Assembly (NCBI GenBank): GCA_013400155.1
Contig: VXBM01000001.1
Coordinates: forward strand, 3,550,092 to 3,614,091
DNA length: 64,000 nucleotides
Origin: Helopsaltes ochotensis
Taxonomy: Eukaryota; Chordata; Aves; Passeriformes; Locustellidae
Reading direction: 5' to 3'
Made by a program: the position numbers and the translations under genes. Shown here piece after piece: positions 1 to 13,579 of the stretch (the stretch's first letter is position 1; each line of letters opens with the position of its first letter). The notes under the pieces were generated by a model, which was given only the letters and a program-made list of their open reading frames with translations, ran no database searches and was not told where the DNA came from.

Positions 1-85
1 TAGTTTGCTGATAGGATCATAGGTTTTCAGAAAGGACTTTAAAATTGTGGATTTGAACTTTCAACTTAAATTCAGAATGTATGGG

Positions 86-865
86 TGTTTGTTAGGGGTT
101 AGGTTTCTTTTGTTTCTTCTTACCTTAGCATTTTTCCTATAAGTTGCTAAGAAACACTACATAAAGCACCCATGGGTACCTCCCCCCGGCCAGGCTCAGG
201 GGGAAGGAGGGCATCTGGTTGCATTAATGTCATTCTGGGGAGTTTTTCCCTCCGAGGGTCAGAGCTACTGCTGCTTGGGGAAAGGAATTCACTGCCACAA
301 CCATACCCGAGCTTCTGCTTCCTCTTCTGTGGGGTGAGCCTGTGCTTGAGAGAGCAGCTACTGAGCGGGCACCTTATGAACACCTCCCTCACCCGGCGGG
401 GCCCGTGTCTCCATCTGCTCGTGTGCCTGAGCTGGTTCTCCTCCCCTGCCCTGCCGGGAGCTCCAGCGACCACCGAGAGCTTCTGATACATCTGGCCCAC
501 CGGCCCGGGATTCCTGCTCATCCCTGCCCTTCCAGCTCGGTGCTCCTCACAGTCCTGCAGGGGCCCCGGGATCAGACCGCCCCGGGGTTTTGTGAGGCAA
601 AGCCTTTCCTCCATCCCTTCCCAACTCGGCCGAGAAGGCCGTCACGGGGTTCCCGGTTCTGTTTGTTGTTAATGCCGGAGTTGTAGTTGTTGGTTTGCCT
701 TGTTTCACATACTAGTAAAGGACTGTTATTCCTATCTTCATGTCTTTGCTTGAGAGCCCCTTTAATTTAAAAATTACAATAATTTGGAGGGAAGGGGTTT
801 ACATTCTCCATTCCAAGGGAGGCTCCTGCCTTCCCTAGCAGACACCTGCCTTTCAAGCCGAGACA
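86..865 (+). mobile_element. LTR of an endogenous retrovirus, probably avian ERVL type
   Basis: This GC- and CpG-rich block of about 780 bp stands out from its AT-rich surroundings. It starts TGTTTGTTAGGGG and ends near CGAGACA, so it has the TG...CA ends of an LTR. Inside are a TATA-like ACATAAAGC near 160 and a non-canonical poly(A)-like AGTAAAGGA near 714. The 3' part, with GAGAGCCCC and GGAGGGAAGGGG and ending near 865, resembles songbird ERVL LTRs as I remember them. I see no clear target-site duplication, no gag/pol sequence and no second LTR, so it is either a solo LTR with eroded ends or a fragment. The overlapping ORFs on both strands match no protein I know. The ends are approximate. 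Confidence 0.5.
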
Positions 866-3800
866 GGGTTTCTTGATGAATTCCAGTTGTTGGACTTGTG
901 AAGCTAAAGGATGGTGGGATTAGGAATTTACGAAAGGGGCTGAACCTCTGTAACGCTGGATGTACAGTGGTGTGATCTGCAGTGAATTGATATAATGCCT
1001 GTACAGAGGTTTGCAGAGTTAATGTGTGTATCAAATACAACAGAGCGTAATTACATGGAAATGACCCTTTCAGGTCTGTGGAAAAGCAATTTCAAAGGCA
1101 AGTTATATCATATTAGAGACATTTTGTACCCCAGTGCAGTAATGAAAGGAAACCTGCACTCCTGATTTGTTTCAGCTTCTCATGGTGTGCCTCTGATTCC
1201 TGGTAGACACAAATAGCTGGAGAAAACTGGGATATTTTGGATGTCTGCCCTTACCTTGCCATGTTTATGAGGTTATTTACTGCTGAACAGAGACAAGAAA
1301 ATCAATTGGTCATTTACCTTGTGAGCAAAAGGACATATACTGGAGGTTCTTCTGGTTTGAAACAAATATAATAAATCTATTCTCTAGCCTGTCATGCTTT
1401 ATGTAGACATCCTCTCCATCACTGTTTTGTCGAAGTGAAGAAATCTGGTTTTCGACAATAAATGATTCTATTTTAAACAAACTTTGGCCTGCACTCAATT
1501 CTTCTGCCTCTTTCAATACCAGTGTTAAGTTTTTCATTGATTAGCCAGGAAAGACCTTCAATGTTTAAGATAAGCAATCCTGCTTGTTGCTGAAAATTAC
1601 AAGTGAAAACACAGAGTCTGGATTTGAAATCATGCAATATTTTTACTAACTCCCATATGTTCACTGGGATGCAGAGAAAAGTCTGCAGCACACCCTGAAC
1701 TGCTGTAAATTAGCATAGCAGTGTAGAGTTGAGTGGCTGATGATCTGCTGCATTTTTTCTTGAACTGTTGATATTATTTAGGTGCCATTTATCAATATTT
1801 CCTGCATGAAGAGTACATGTTCTCTTTCTTTAGAGAAATGCAGATATTGGGCAGATATTGACTTGCGCTATTTCTGTTTGTTGGATGGGTTTGTTTCTAC
1901 AAGGTACGTACAGCAAGTGATAATTAATGTTCACGGTGTGAAATTGCAAACTCTCCTACACATCCAAGAAAAAGGATGTGTGCTATACATCAAACTACAA
2001 AATTAAAGGTTTTTTTGAAGTGGACTCTGCCAGAGCAAATCCAGCTACATTATGGGACTATGGCTTATGATGCATTTTCAGCAGGCTATCAGGTTACTGC
2101 AAAATGCATATTGCACATGCCTTATATATAGAGAATCTTTCAAGTTCTGGTATCTTTTCATAAAATCATGAATGAAAAATGGATATAGAAGCCTAAGCAG
2201 GGGAAAAAAATTCACACACTTTTAAAAACCCCTGGTAACCTTATAATGTTCTGTTCTAAACCATCTGTGAAATTCTCAAATATAATAAATTCAAAAGTTT
2301 TGCTTTAGATATTCAAATTGGTACATACAACAACTCTTGCCTGCAGACTCAATTTTACTGTCCACTTCTCCCCACCTTACATAATTATGGACTTCTCTCA
2401 GGAACTCTCAGTTCATTATGTACTCACCTATCTAAAACACAGCTTTGAATTGGCTTAATTGCTTCAGTCAGCCACATCTTAAAAATATCCTATTTGATTA
2501 TCTCCATAACAGGAAATCTTATTTTCACAGTAAGACTGGAAATGCCAAGCGAAATTGTATAAATTCCTTTATGTATATCTGAAAAGAGGTTAACTGCTCA
2601 GAAGAAAATAATCATTTTTATTTTTTCAGTTCATTGATTCAATCTACTAACTAGTCAGACATCAAAATGTCTTTCAAAATGTTCATTTTTAAATTACTGC
2701 CTTTCCCTTGCTTCAGAGGAAAATATATTTCAGGATTAGATTAAAATGTGATCAAATAAATACATACTTTAAAACATTAAAAAGGTTGGTGTTTCTAAGG
2801 ACTGATTGTAAAATTGAGTTTCTCTGTCTACGTTCAGCAGTTAATCAGCAATGGGAATGGCAATATATTATTGTTAAAATATTTATATTCAAAGAGGAAA
2901 TGCCAGCCTCTCTAGATAAAAAGAATGTAATCCAAATCTCTGCTTGCCAGAACTGCTATAAAAATAGTGATGGAAATTGAGTGACGACAAAAACACAAGT
3001 CATCGCAAGTCTCTTCAGCTTTGGGGTTTAAAAAGGGTTGGTGGAGTGCACTTAGGTCTCAGAAACAAATCCTAGGACTTTCCTACAAGGTGAGAAAATA
3101 CTGGCATGCCAGGCATTATTAGCTTTCCTGTCCTTATCAACCAAATAAATTGTTGAGCTGTGTGTTCTGGCTTTTTGCAGACCTGATTCAGGAGTTACAG
3201 AGGGAAGCTGCTTTTTCAGTTTTGCTCTAGCTTTTAACCTGGCCGTTTCAAATGCTGTCCTGCAGATACCTTAGAGCCAGACCACAATGTTATTTCTGGA
3301 GAGTGGCAAGCTTGGATTCCCTTCCCTCATGGGAGTTCTTCTGCATATGGGTAAATGTAGCAGTTACAGCACATTCCAGGTCCCCAAAAATGGGGACAGT
3401 TTTCTTAAATGAGCTAGTGATGCATTAGTCACCTGAATATGTAAGGTGCAAGATTTTGTGCCAGTATGTCATTATTATAATAAAATCATTTGCAAGGTCA
3501 GATCAACTGTTCCTACAATGATCTGGGGGACCACAGAGTTCCTGGTTTCTTGCTTTTCTCCCTGTTTCTTTCTCCTATCTTTTTCATTAGGTTTTAATTG
3601 CCTGATTGACATCTCTTTCAAGGGGATTTACTGCTAGCAATTAATGTCTAGAGATGAAGATTCTCATCTCAATTTAGGTTTGTCGACTGCCTTTAATTTG
3701 GAAAAGGCCATTCAATTCTGGTTCAGCTGGCTGTCCTCTAATGAGAAAATAGGTGAGGTTACCTGTTGTAAGTTGCAATGATTAGACCATAGTCCAGTTG

Positions 3801-5877
3801 CTGTATGTGCAGCTGAAATGATTGCAGCTATTGCACAGCTATCCAGAGTTTTATAAAGAAGGAGAAAAAGAGGGATAGAGCATAGGGAAGAGGAAGAGCT
3901 CCATTTTAGTTGTTTCTGAGGCTTAGGAATAGACAAATAAGAACCACTCTTAAGAGGAAGAGAACCAGGAGAGGCTTGAATCATAGAAGGGAGGAAGGAA
4001 TTTGTAAAAAGTGAGAACTGTTCAGTCCCACTTTCGTAGGCAATGCAACGCTACAGGTCCAAATCTGTGGAGCATAACTGAGACTCCAGCAGCGATATCG
4101 TGTATTTGAAGTTGTTTGAGGTTAGGTCTTGTCCGTTCCCATGTAACTCATCAGTTACATTTTGTGACCGTTTCATGGGAATGGAATCCACGTTGTGCAC
4201 TGTGAGAGGCCTTTGTGGAATCATGGCAGTGGAGATCTCATCAGAAAATTGGAAAATTGCCATTCAGATAGGAATGTGATAGAATGAAAATAGTATCAGA
4301 ATATCAGACCAGTTTTCCCAATCTAAACTAAAGTTTTAATAGAGAGACACCCATAAATCAATCATATTCAAGAAGCATGTATCTGACAAGTTTATTCAAA
4401 AATTTTGTTAGACCTGTTTTAGAGGAATGCAACTGTGAAACAATAATTTTTCCTATTTGTTCAATTGCTATCTGAAAGATCTTTTGCCTGGATTTATAAT
4501 CATAGACCCATAATTTTTTTAACTGTGCGGTAAATACTTTTTTGAAATGTAACAAGAAAATACTCATTAATGTTAACTATGCTACTTGAACTCTATTAAG
4601 GCATCTTTGACACAAGGGTATAGATGCAGCTTCAGGGCAAAATTATTCACATCTGCCTATATTATCATCTTGATTTACTTTTAATTTGTATTTTATTTTA
4701 TGATATTACACTATGGCTTAATCTAGGAGTTAATGGGTTATTACAAATCTGTTGAAATTCAGTAACAATTCAGTTAGTTGTTTTCCCATTGTCATTTACC
4801 TTTGACTGTGCATCATTTTTGCTGGCAAAAACATAATTGTTCCTGTCTGAGTTTGTGGATTTGGAGCCCCAGGTTATATTTTATTCCTTATCTTGCTTTC
4901 TACCTCTTTTCTCCCTTGAAGTCTTCTGTTTTAACATTTAAACGTTATGCACTCTTGTTGGAGATCGAAGTGCTATATAGAAAATCCATTTCTTTTTCTT
5001 TCTTGCATGTAGTGTTCCTGTCAGTTCAGTTTAGTGTAACCTTAAAGAAGGGTTTGATTTCAGTGTGTGCTTGATTTCACATTGCCTGTCACTGATAACG
5101 AATGTGTCCACAGTGATCCAGAGCTGAATGAATTTCTGTGCTATTTCCTTCTTCAATCTCTTAGATATTAATCTATGATTATAGTTATTTTCTGACTTGG
5201 TCCTCTGACCAGCATTCTCCCATAAATGAAGTTAAAAATGGAAAGCATTCTATTAAAACTTGAACTTTTTATTGGATGTATTTTCCTGAAATTTAGGATT
5301 CAAAAATTGTCAATCACAGATTAAAAATATTTTTCATAACATCACATTCCTTACAATCTCTGAATATTTTGATGTTAAATGCATTACACTTGTTTGATCA
5401 GTTTTCTTTCCTGATGTGTTTTTAAGGTCTCTAATGCAACAAGTGCTATACCATATACCAAATGGGAAATCTGCAGTCTAAATCAATGTTTAGTTGTGGC
5501 ACTTCCTCCCAGAAAAATGAGTGAGTGTAGAATGTATCATTAATATGTGCCTAGTTCAGTATGCAATATTTACAGTATCTTTAGTAAATACAGACTCTAT
5601 TTTTTTTTCTGCCTTTGATTTTTTTTAGTTGCTTACATAAAGAGTAGTGTTATTGATTTGTTACCTTTAGTTTGACTATACATTACATTTTTAATAGCTT
5701 AGCCATCTTTTTTTAAGCATTTAGATTCCTCTCTGTCCCCACTGTCGTTGTACAAATGGACAATTGATATGTGCGCTTTATGTTGATGTGGAGGTTCTTG
5801 TTTTCCCTCAGGCTATACATCCTACTGTTCTGAAGCAGATCTGTTCATCATTGCCATTATGTGTTTATTCAATGACA
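866..5877. other. Non-coding, probably ADGRA1 upstream intron
   Basis: I see no exon, RNA gene or clear repeat in these 5 kb. The sequence is AT-rich with frequent stops in all frames. The ORFs here are all under about 100 codons and show no family signature. Confidence 0.6.
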
Positions 5878-6168
5878 ATCATGGAAACATTGAATAATAA
5901 AGATTGGATAAGAGCTCAAAAATCATTGAGTCAAGCCATTAAGGAGGCACTGCCAATTCCAGTACTAAACCATATCTTTAATTGCCACACCCAACATGTT
6001 TTTTAAATACCTCCAGGGATGGTGACTCAATCACTTCACTGGGCAGCATGTTCCAGTGCTTGACAACCCTTTCTGTAATACATTTTTTCTGATATCAAAT
6101 TTAAACCTCCCCTGGTTGATGTCATTTTGCCTTATCCTGTAACTTATTGCTTGGGAAAAGAGAGAAAC
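5878..6168 (-). mobile_element. CR1 LINE fragment, 3' end portion, antisense (left half)
   Basis: This reads as the reverse complement of a CR1 3' region. Diagnostic stretches are TACCTCCAGGGATGGTGAC (6009 onward), GGGCAGCATGTTCCAGTGC (6041-6059) and the segment around AAACCTCCCCTGG near 6105. The CR1 3' terminus lies at the left, near 5878. The copy is interrupted at 6168 by an LTR and resumes at 6498. CR1 copies are usually 5'-truncated, and this one has no intact coding region. Confidence 0.9.
6163..6168. repeat. Target-site duplication, left copy
   Basis: AGAAAC directly precedes the TG of the LTR. It is identical to the copy at 6492-6497. Confidence 0.88.
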
Positions 6169-6491
6169 TGAGATATATCCCCCCCAGCCCAGCCCCCGGG
6201 CTACTGGGCTAGCTCAATCCCTTCGGGGTATTTTAGAGGAATATCTCAGGGAGCAGACTAAAAGATTCCAAAAGAGGCTTGCACCCCCCTATGATCAGTC
6301 TAAGGCTTTATTCTTTGAGGGTTTCCAGGAGAGAGAGAGAACAAGGAAGAAACAGGACTTTATCTAGTTTTTGGCTTAGGAGAGATAACTGGACCAGAGC
6401 CAATAGGGTCAAAAGGAAACGAGGGTCAGACTATGTGGTCAAGAGCCCCAGGGGTTCTCTGAGGGGAAAAACCATTCCCCAAAGGATTACA
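6169..6491 (-). mobile_element. Solo LTR inserted in CR1, with 6-bp target-site duplication
   Basis: This 323-bp element starts TG (6169) and ends CA (6490-6491). It is flanked by the perfect direct repeat AGAAAC at 6163-6168 and 6492-6497. It sits exactly between the two halves of a CR1 copy, so its ends are well defined. On the minus strand it reads TGTAATCC at its start, with a TATA-like TAGATAAAG (about 6366-6357) and an AATAAA poly(A) signal (6312-6307), so the LTR points leftward. A 6-bp duplication is typical of class II (ERVK-like) retroviruses. No internal retroviral sequence is present, which indicates loss by LTR-LTR recombination. Confidence 0.88.
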
Positions 6492-6497
6492 AGAAAC
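6492..6497. repeat. Target-site duplication, right copy
   Basis: AGAAAC directly follows the terminal CA of the LTR. It is identical to the copy at 6163-6168, and CR1 sequence resumes just after it. Confidence 0.88.
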
Positions 6498-6625
6498 CTT
6501 CTTCAACCAAGCACCTTTCAGGTAGTTGTAGAAAGCAGTATAGTCTCCCCAGAGCCTCCTTTCCTCCAGGCAAAACAACCACAGTCAAATCTGACCATTT
6601 ACTGCAAGAATGCTTGGTGATCAAA
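6498..6625 (-). mobile_element. CR1 LINE fragment, antisense (right half)
   Basis: The CR1 copy from 5878-6168 continues after the LTR. Diagnostic antisense CR1 stretches are CTTTCAGGTAGTTGTAGAAAG (from 6515) and CCTCCTTTCCTCCAGGCAAAA (from 6555). The match fades after about 6600, and the right end is approximate. Confidence 0.85.
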
Positions 6626-9600
6626 AGGATCTGAAGTAGGCAGGTGGCTCCCTCATCCTGATGACCAGACATGCAACTCTATCAAGTTGTGCCAGACATT
6701 GTAAATATGATGTATTCCTGTTACTTTGCTTGGCTGTTCCAAAAGCAACCAAGGCTTCTCTTTCCATGTAAATTGATTATTGAAAATTAAAGCAAAACCA
6801 ATCAACCAACCAAAACTCAGCAAATCTGGTAGCTTACTAGAAAAGGAATTTATTTTAGAATTCCCCAGCACAGAAATGATAGTCCAAGTCTCAGGTTATT
6901 TTTGCAGTGGAGAATTGCTGGTTGATACTTTTGATGAACATGGGTTAAGCTTTCTTTTCTAGTAAAAATCTGTATAGCGAGTGTACACTGATGATGTTAG
7001 TGGTACTACCCAAGGTAATCAACAGCATCATTCAAATGTAAATTTTTTAAAATGATTAAATAAATATTCAAATGCATTTTCTTCACAAGCTCTTCTATGA
7101 ATGTTACAGTGTCTCTTCTCCATATGCTTCCTGCATGTTCAGGGGATTAGAAATTTTAGTGGTCCTCAACTTTGTATTGAGCAGAAGATTACTATTCATC
7201 TTTAATTTCTAAGAAAAGTCACTGCAGCTCTCTGAAAATCTGCCAGGTCCTACTTGAATTTAATGTAGTGAACTAAGTAATATTATGAGACCAAAAATAT
7301 TTATTTGTTCTTAAACCAGATTTTTACCTTAGGGTAATTTGAATTTGTTGACTTAAATCATTGTTAGAAATGGTCTGCACAAATTCAAACTGATGCTGTA
7401 TGTGGGAGACAGCTGGTTGTCATGGTAACTGTAGTGCAGTTTTTAATTCCACTTGGTGAGTAATGCTAACACAATGTTGTTGAATAGACCATGGCTTAGC
7501 AAGTACAAGTATCTTGAATTCTCCATGTCAGTGCTACAGACTAAGAAAATGCTTTGTTCAGATATATATACTGCATCATTTTTGGCTTATTGGTTTTCCG
7601 ACAAAGACGTTAGAAAAGTGTATCTAAAAAGCTAGAGGATATCAAAACTACATGGAGAATATGCTTTTGGTGTGGCCTGCAAAGAGCCCCAACAAGATGA
7701 TACAATAAAGAGACAGACAGTAAGACATCTATGACCAGTGAATATGATTTTGTTTTCTTATGACTGTCACTGCATTTTTAATCTGTGTCTATTGAAGAAA
7801 TGCTGGAATATAAAAATTTAGGATGGCAGAAGTGCACAAAATAGCCAATCAATTTTTATTTTTGTGTTTATTTGTGGAAGAAAATAGGACAATATTAACT
7901 GAAGTTATTGCATTTTGTTAAAGCTGAGACATTCACTTAATGCTGTGCTTAAGAGAAGACCTTTGCTTTTCAGGTAATGTGTCCTATGTGAAAGAAAGAA
8001 AAGACAATAACTCTAGGTGTAGTTGGGGAAATAGGATCAAAATCCATTTTTCAGTTTTCTTTTCTAGACCCTTGTAATTACTATAAAAACACTTTTTCTT
8101 TATGTTAGATAATAGAGAAGAATGAGAATACAAATTTTAGTAGAGTCTGTGCCCTTGCCAGCAATGTTTTCATATCATTGTGGAAATATAGAGCTTCCAG
8201 GACTCAGAACTCCTGATGATGAAAGTATTTCTCATTGCTGAGATAGACAATTTGAGACTCTGCCAGTTTTTAAAAAATACACTGTCTTTCAACTAATAAT
8301 ATTAGTTATTAATTTTGTACATGATGTTAGTCCTTGGCATGAGAGACTCAGCTTTTTTCTGTATTGATTTTTTTCCCACCTTTTCCCACTTGAGCACATT
8401 TCTTTCAGATCCTTGCTCTAAATAATTAATTCATACTCCCAGGTACTCATGTCAGCATGTGGTACAGCAGTAGTAAAAGTCCAGAAGTGCATGTGTAGGA
8501 TTCACCAAAGTACTCCCATCCGATTTAATGCAGAAAGTAAAACTGGGAAGCCCAGAAGGAAAAGGTAGTGAAATGGTGAACATATTAAGTTTTTATGTTA
8601 GAAAATGAACATTGCTACTGTCCAAAATAAAGGCATATCAGTTTAATAGGAGACTGGAAGTGATTCAGCAAGAATGATGACACACTTAAAAAAAAAAATT
8701 CCATCAAACGGGGCAGTAGAAGTCCTTGAGAATCTCTGCATTATACACACTGTAGATGTGCCTGACTGGTAAAATAAAGTCCTTTAAAATAAAGGCCTGT
8801 GGTACAAATTTTTGAACACATTAAATGTACTGATGCCAGAGGAATTGACCTTTATGGAAAAAGATTAGAAAATCAGTAGAGCAAGAGGGAAAGACCAAGA
8901 ATATTCAAACCATTGTGAATGCTTGCAATATAACAATGTAAACCAATTCATTTTTCTACTGATTAAATTGCAAATTTGCTCCTTATATAATTAATTTACA
9001 AGACTTTAAAAGTGAACACTTCATGGAATATACACCATTATTTTTAATGAATATGTTGCTGTTGCTTGTTCAATATGCAGGCCCTGCAGCACTAATACTT
9101 GAAAACTTTTATTAATTCAAAAGCCATGAGCAAGACAAAAAGGCTATGTTTTCACATTCAGTCCTGTACTATACTGAAAACTGAAAGCAGCTTTATATTT
9201 GGAAGAGTTAAGATAGTTAGTTTTTTCTTTTGTTTGATCTAAGAAATGAGGAGAGAAGACTGAGCTGAGTTCTTAGTTGTTACTATACAGTCTCATCCCA
9301 TGTAACTTTAGCTAGGTTAGCACCTATCTGAGTATTTGAAGGAATTTCTTACATCACAAATCTCTTGCATTTTATTAGGAATCCTCATTCTCAGCAGTCA
9401 CTGAATGGGAATGAAGAGATTCTGCTCCTGGGCTTAGTTCAGACCTCACCTGGATTCAATCACTGTATAAGAAGCATCAAGTGACCTCTGGTGTCTGAAA
9501 TCCAAGGGACTCTCTTGGCTGAGAGGGATAGAGTGCATACTGCCCCAGAAATATTACACTAGCCTCACCCAATTTAAACTAGGCATTTTCAAGTGATGAA

Positions 9601-12600
9601 GGGTGACAAGTACTGATAATACGTGCAATATTTTAAAGTCTTAGTCAGGGGAACGTCATCACTATTTCACAACCAGCTGATCTACAAAACTTGATTTAAC
9701 TAGAGGATTAAGATTTTAATCCAGTCAGCTTTAAGAACTAAAACTACAAAGACTATGTAAAGTGATTATTTATGTGGTAGCAAACAAAAAAAAAGCCTAG
9801 GTGCTTTCTTAGCACCTGTGAATGATTAATAAATAAGAGGAAAGTTTCTTCCAACCTTCTTAAACTAACAGGAGTGTATAAAGTGATCAGTAGGTTGGTT
9901 GTTGGAGATCTGGTCTGCTGGAAGCTTCTTTCAGACTTCACTTCCATCGTGGATGGACTCGGATTTTACTGTGGATAATGCTAGCAATTATTTTTGATTT
10001 TCCCATAACTGTGTGACAGAACTCTTAGAAAAAGATAGTAGAATCAATCAAGGTAGATAGTCCCTAAGCTTTTATGAGAACAGAAGTGTGTCCAGATAAA
10101 CTAGTGGTCTGTGATGAGAACAATGACAGTACATGTGATTCAGCTGGAGGTAAAAGTGTTCTCTTTGGCTCTGAATGTTTTCTGGCTGAACTAAAGGACC
10201 AACACCACAGATTTTCACATGAACTACAGACACAATGTGCCTGTGGATGTGTCAGCATGCATGGTATTTGGCCAGAACTGAATTTCAGAGGTGAAATTTT
10301 GAGTGATGCTTCATTGTCATACTGAGCTCAATATCTTGTATTTTGTGTCTACAAAATATGTCTTGTATTTTGTGCATCAGAATCCTGAAGATGTGTGTGA
10401 TACTTACAGAGCAGGGTACGGGATTCTGCATGGGAGCTTTGGGGAGTAGCAGCTATGGATAACTTCAGGCACTGGCAGTAGTGGAGTGTGTCTTCTCCAT
10501 ACTCAACATCTCAGTTACAAGAATTCTCTGAAAATGTCACTTGCCATCACTGATACACACCCACTTTAGCTCCATGCAGCTCAAGGCCTTTGAGTACTTT
10601 CATCCAAATGCAGATTATGTCTGTGACACAGAGCCTCTCTCTTGCTGATGTAACTGCACTCATTTCCTTTTTGACTGCATGGCTGAAACTCAGAAAGCAA
10701 ATTATTATTTTGGCAAGTTGGAAATAAAAATACATCCGTTTTTCAAAATGGAAAAATTAGTTTTGGTTCAGGAGGGAAGAAATCATATTTTCTCCTCTTG
10801 AGGAGGTGTAATTTCTTGACTATTGTGAGGATAGTGAACTCGTATCCTGCAACAGAGGGAAGGGAGGGGAGACTGTAAAAAAAGGGACTAAAGGAGAAGG
10901 TATCTTCTGTTGCCCTGATTCTTGCAGCCTTTCTGATGTTGTTCACAGTTTCTTAATGTTTTCATAGTTCTTAGTTCTTTCTCACACGAATGTTATCAGT
11001 AGATAGCAATGTTTAACAAAAAAGCAAAGATGTTTACATATTTTTCTTGAAAGAAGGAACAATTGATAGACTGTTAGCTTGACCAGTGTGATTGGAGAGG
11101 TGACAACACTCTCTTCCAATCCATGGTGTGGATAGAAAAGCTATATAATAGAGTCAAAATAAAGAACGCTCTCTCCGTTCACCTTGCACGAGGGGAGTTC
11201 ATGTGTTCTTTCAGTGCTCAACAGTGACAATCTTCTGCTTTCTTTTTCACATATTTAACTGTCTCTGTATAACAAAGCAAAAGAATGTAGTGATCTTGCA
11301 TCTGCTTCTAGAAATGTGTGCCCTGCCCAAGTAACAGCTTGCAAGAGTAATGCTGGGTCTGAATTGTTTAATGACTATGGACAAGAGAGATCATTCTTGA
11401 TGATAATATCCAAATGATTCAAAATCAGAATATTGAGTCATTTCATGGTCTGAAAATTTTAAATTCACTTCCTAAAGGATCAAAAATCCTAAAATTATTT
11501 TCAGCAGTTTCAGCTTTCCTCCAGTATCAGAGATGGGCAATGTTTCAGTAGTCATCAAGCAGCAATGTCAGCATTTCATTGCAGTCGTCTTTATGAAAAG
11601 GTACCATCAGAAAAAGACTTGGACTGCTGTACATCATAGGCAATGTACAGAAAATTGATATATCATTGATAATGTACAAAATTAATACAATTTCCCTGAG
11701 GCTCACTTTGCCTCAGGAAAATTATATTACTAGAGTTTATTAAAAAATTCTTTTTTAAAAAAGAAAGTTTTAAAAAAACTTTTTCACTGCATTCCCACTT
11801 ATGTTAGTAGGTGAACTTTATATTTATCTTAGTTAAGTGTGAATATCACATCAGTGAAATCTTGTATGATTAAATAATTGCAATGTTCAGTCATTTAATT
11901 CAGTTTCGAATTACTGTATTACCTAATGGTTGCATCACTCTCTATTCATAAATGTATCTATACAAATTATCTAAGATTTTAGAAAAATCATAATGTCTGT
12001 AATGGTATGTACTGCACTCTACTAAAATGTGTACAAATTTTGTTTAGTGCCAAGTAAATTTTCCCATGCATAGAAGCCACTGAGTAGCTCATCTCCTTTT
12101 AATCAAATTGTTCCTCTCCAACTTTAGAAATAACTTTGGTAATACTTTGCCTGACTGTTGGGACATATTCTCTTTGTTCTTATTCATAATATTTTATTAT
12201 AAATTATAATCAGTAAGCTATGCAGAAATAGTGTTATGAGGCCTACATTAACACAATTCACCTAGTTAAAAAATAAATTCAAAGTTATCATAGAAAAAAA
12301 AGTTTTGTATGCCAGTTAAGTCAGAATTCACATGATTCCTTTTTCTAAACTGGTAATATTTATGTGTAATTGAATTTGGTGGTCAATGAGCTGTAGAAGA
12401 TATTTTGGTTAGTTAGGTGTTCTGTATAATTTTGATGTCCCTCCTAAGATCCATGGACATAGCTTTGCAATTATGTAGCTAAAAGTTCCACATAGACAGC
12501 TCATGAAATTTTTATTGTCCTTATATTTTAAAATTCTAGCAGTTTAGAAGTCCATCCCATCCTCTGAGTGCATTGCAACAACTAAAACCACAGTATCAAT

Positions 12601-13579
12601 GTAATAAACTTGAATATTCTTATGACCTTTCCACAAAAAATTCATGCATTTAATGCCTGAAGATTAATTGAGCTTCTAAATAAAAAGGAAAAATACTCCT
12701 TCATCACAGGATGTTTGGAGCAAAATGCAGCATTTCTAGAAGCTAGTGCACCCCTGAAAGGCCCAGTGAACCAAACTCCTGACAGGATGAGTTTTCCTGT
12801 AGAGTGCACTGCCAGAAGCCATCCTTTTAAAAATGAAGCTGCAGTGAGTCTCTGTAGGTCCACAGCTCATAGTGTGAATGTTGGAGTGCATGTAAAATCC
12901 TGTAAGACTTCAATGATCTTCCCCCAAACCCTAACAAATTCTAGTTGAAAACTCAGAGGCCGCCCTTAAGAGCTTTTAAATTCCCAGGAAGGTGAATTTT
13001 GTGCATTCTGTGGCATAACTTTTTTGCAATATCACAAGTCAGTTGTGGAGCTTGAATTGAAGTAGTCATGTAGTTCTGCCTGAAAAATTTTGTTGCCTGC
13101 AGCTCTTACATGTGTCAAGCATGTTTTCAAAAACCTTGTTTCTCAAAAAAATAGTAATATAATTTTCACAAATTTTTTATCACACTTTTTTCCTACCATG
13201 TCTTTATAGTTTTTTTAACTCTTTCCTTCGGTGAGATTTTTATGAGCCCTATTAGCCATATATTGGGGATGTAAGTAGAAAGTTCAAAAATTCTTTTGAT
13301 CAGGAAATTCATGAGTTCTTAGAAGGAATTTTAAACACTTCTTGTAAAACAGAGAAATAAACCTTTCAAACTTCATTTTGTAATTCTGTTGTAGAGCTTT
13401 CAAATACTCTCTCAAGAGCAGATAATTTTCTGCGTCCATAATGCCTGAAAAGTATCCCATCCTCTCAGTTATAAAGGCTAGGAAATATTTGCATATTTTA
13501 AGTCTACATTTTTGCTCTTGGCTAATGTCCTATTTGTCCTTGTGCTCATGCTGGCCATTTGCTTACATGACTTTCATTT
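6626..13579. other. Non-coding, probably intron; no gene seen
   Basis: No exon, RNA gene or clear mobile element is visible in these 7 kb. A 14-base direct repeat occurs at 10334-10347 and 10361-10374. The ORF at 10074-10325 (83 codons) shows no known domain and has no convincing splice context. Confidence 0.55.

Noticed and set aside
147..614. 155-codon ORF on the minus strand at the start of the window
   Set aside because: It overlaps open frames on the other strand in a GC-rich block that looks like an LTR, and no protein family is recognisable. GC-rich DNA has few stops, so the length is not evidence of coding.
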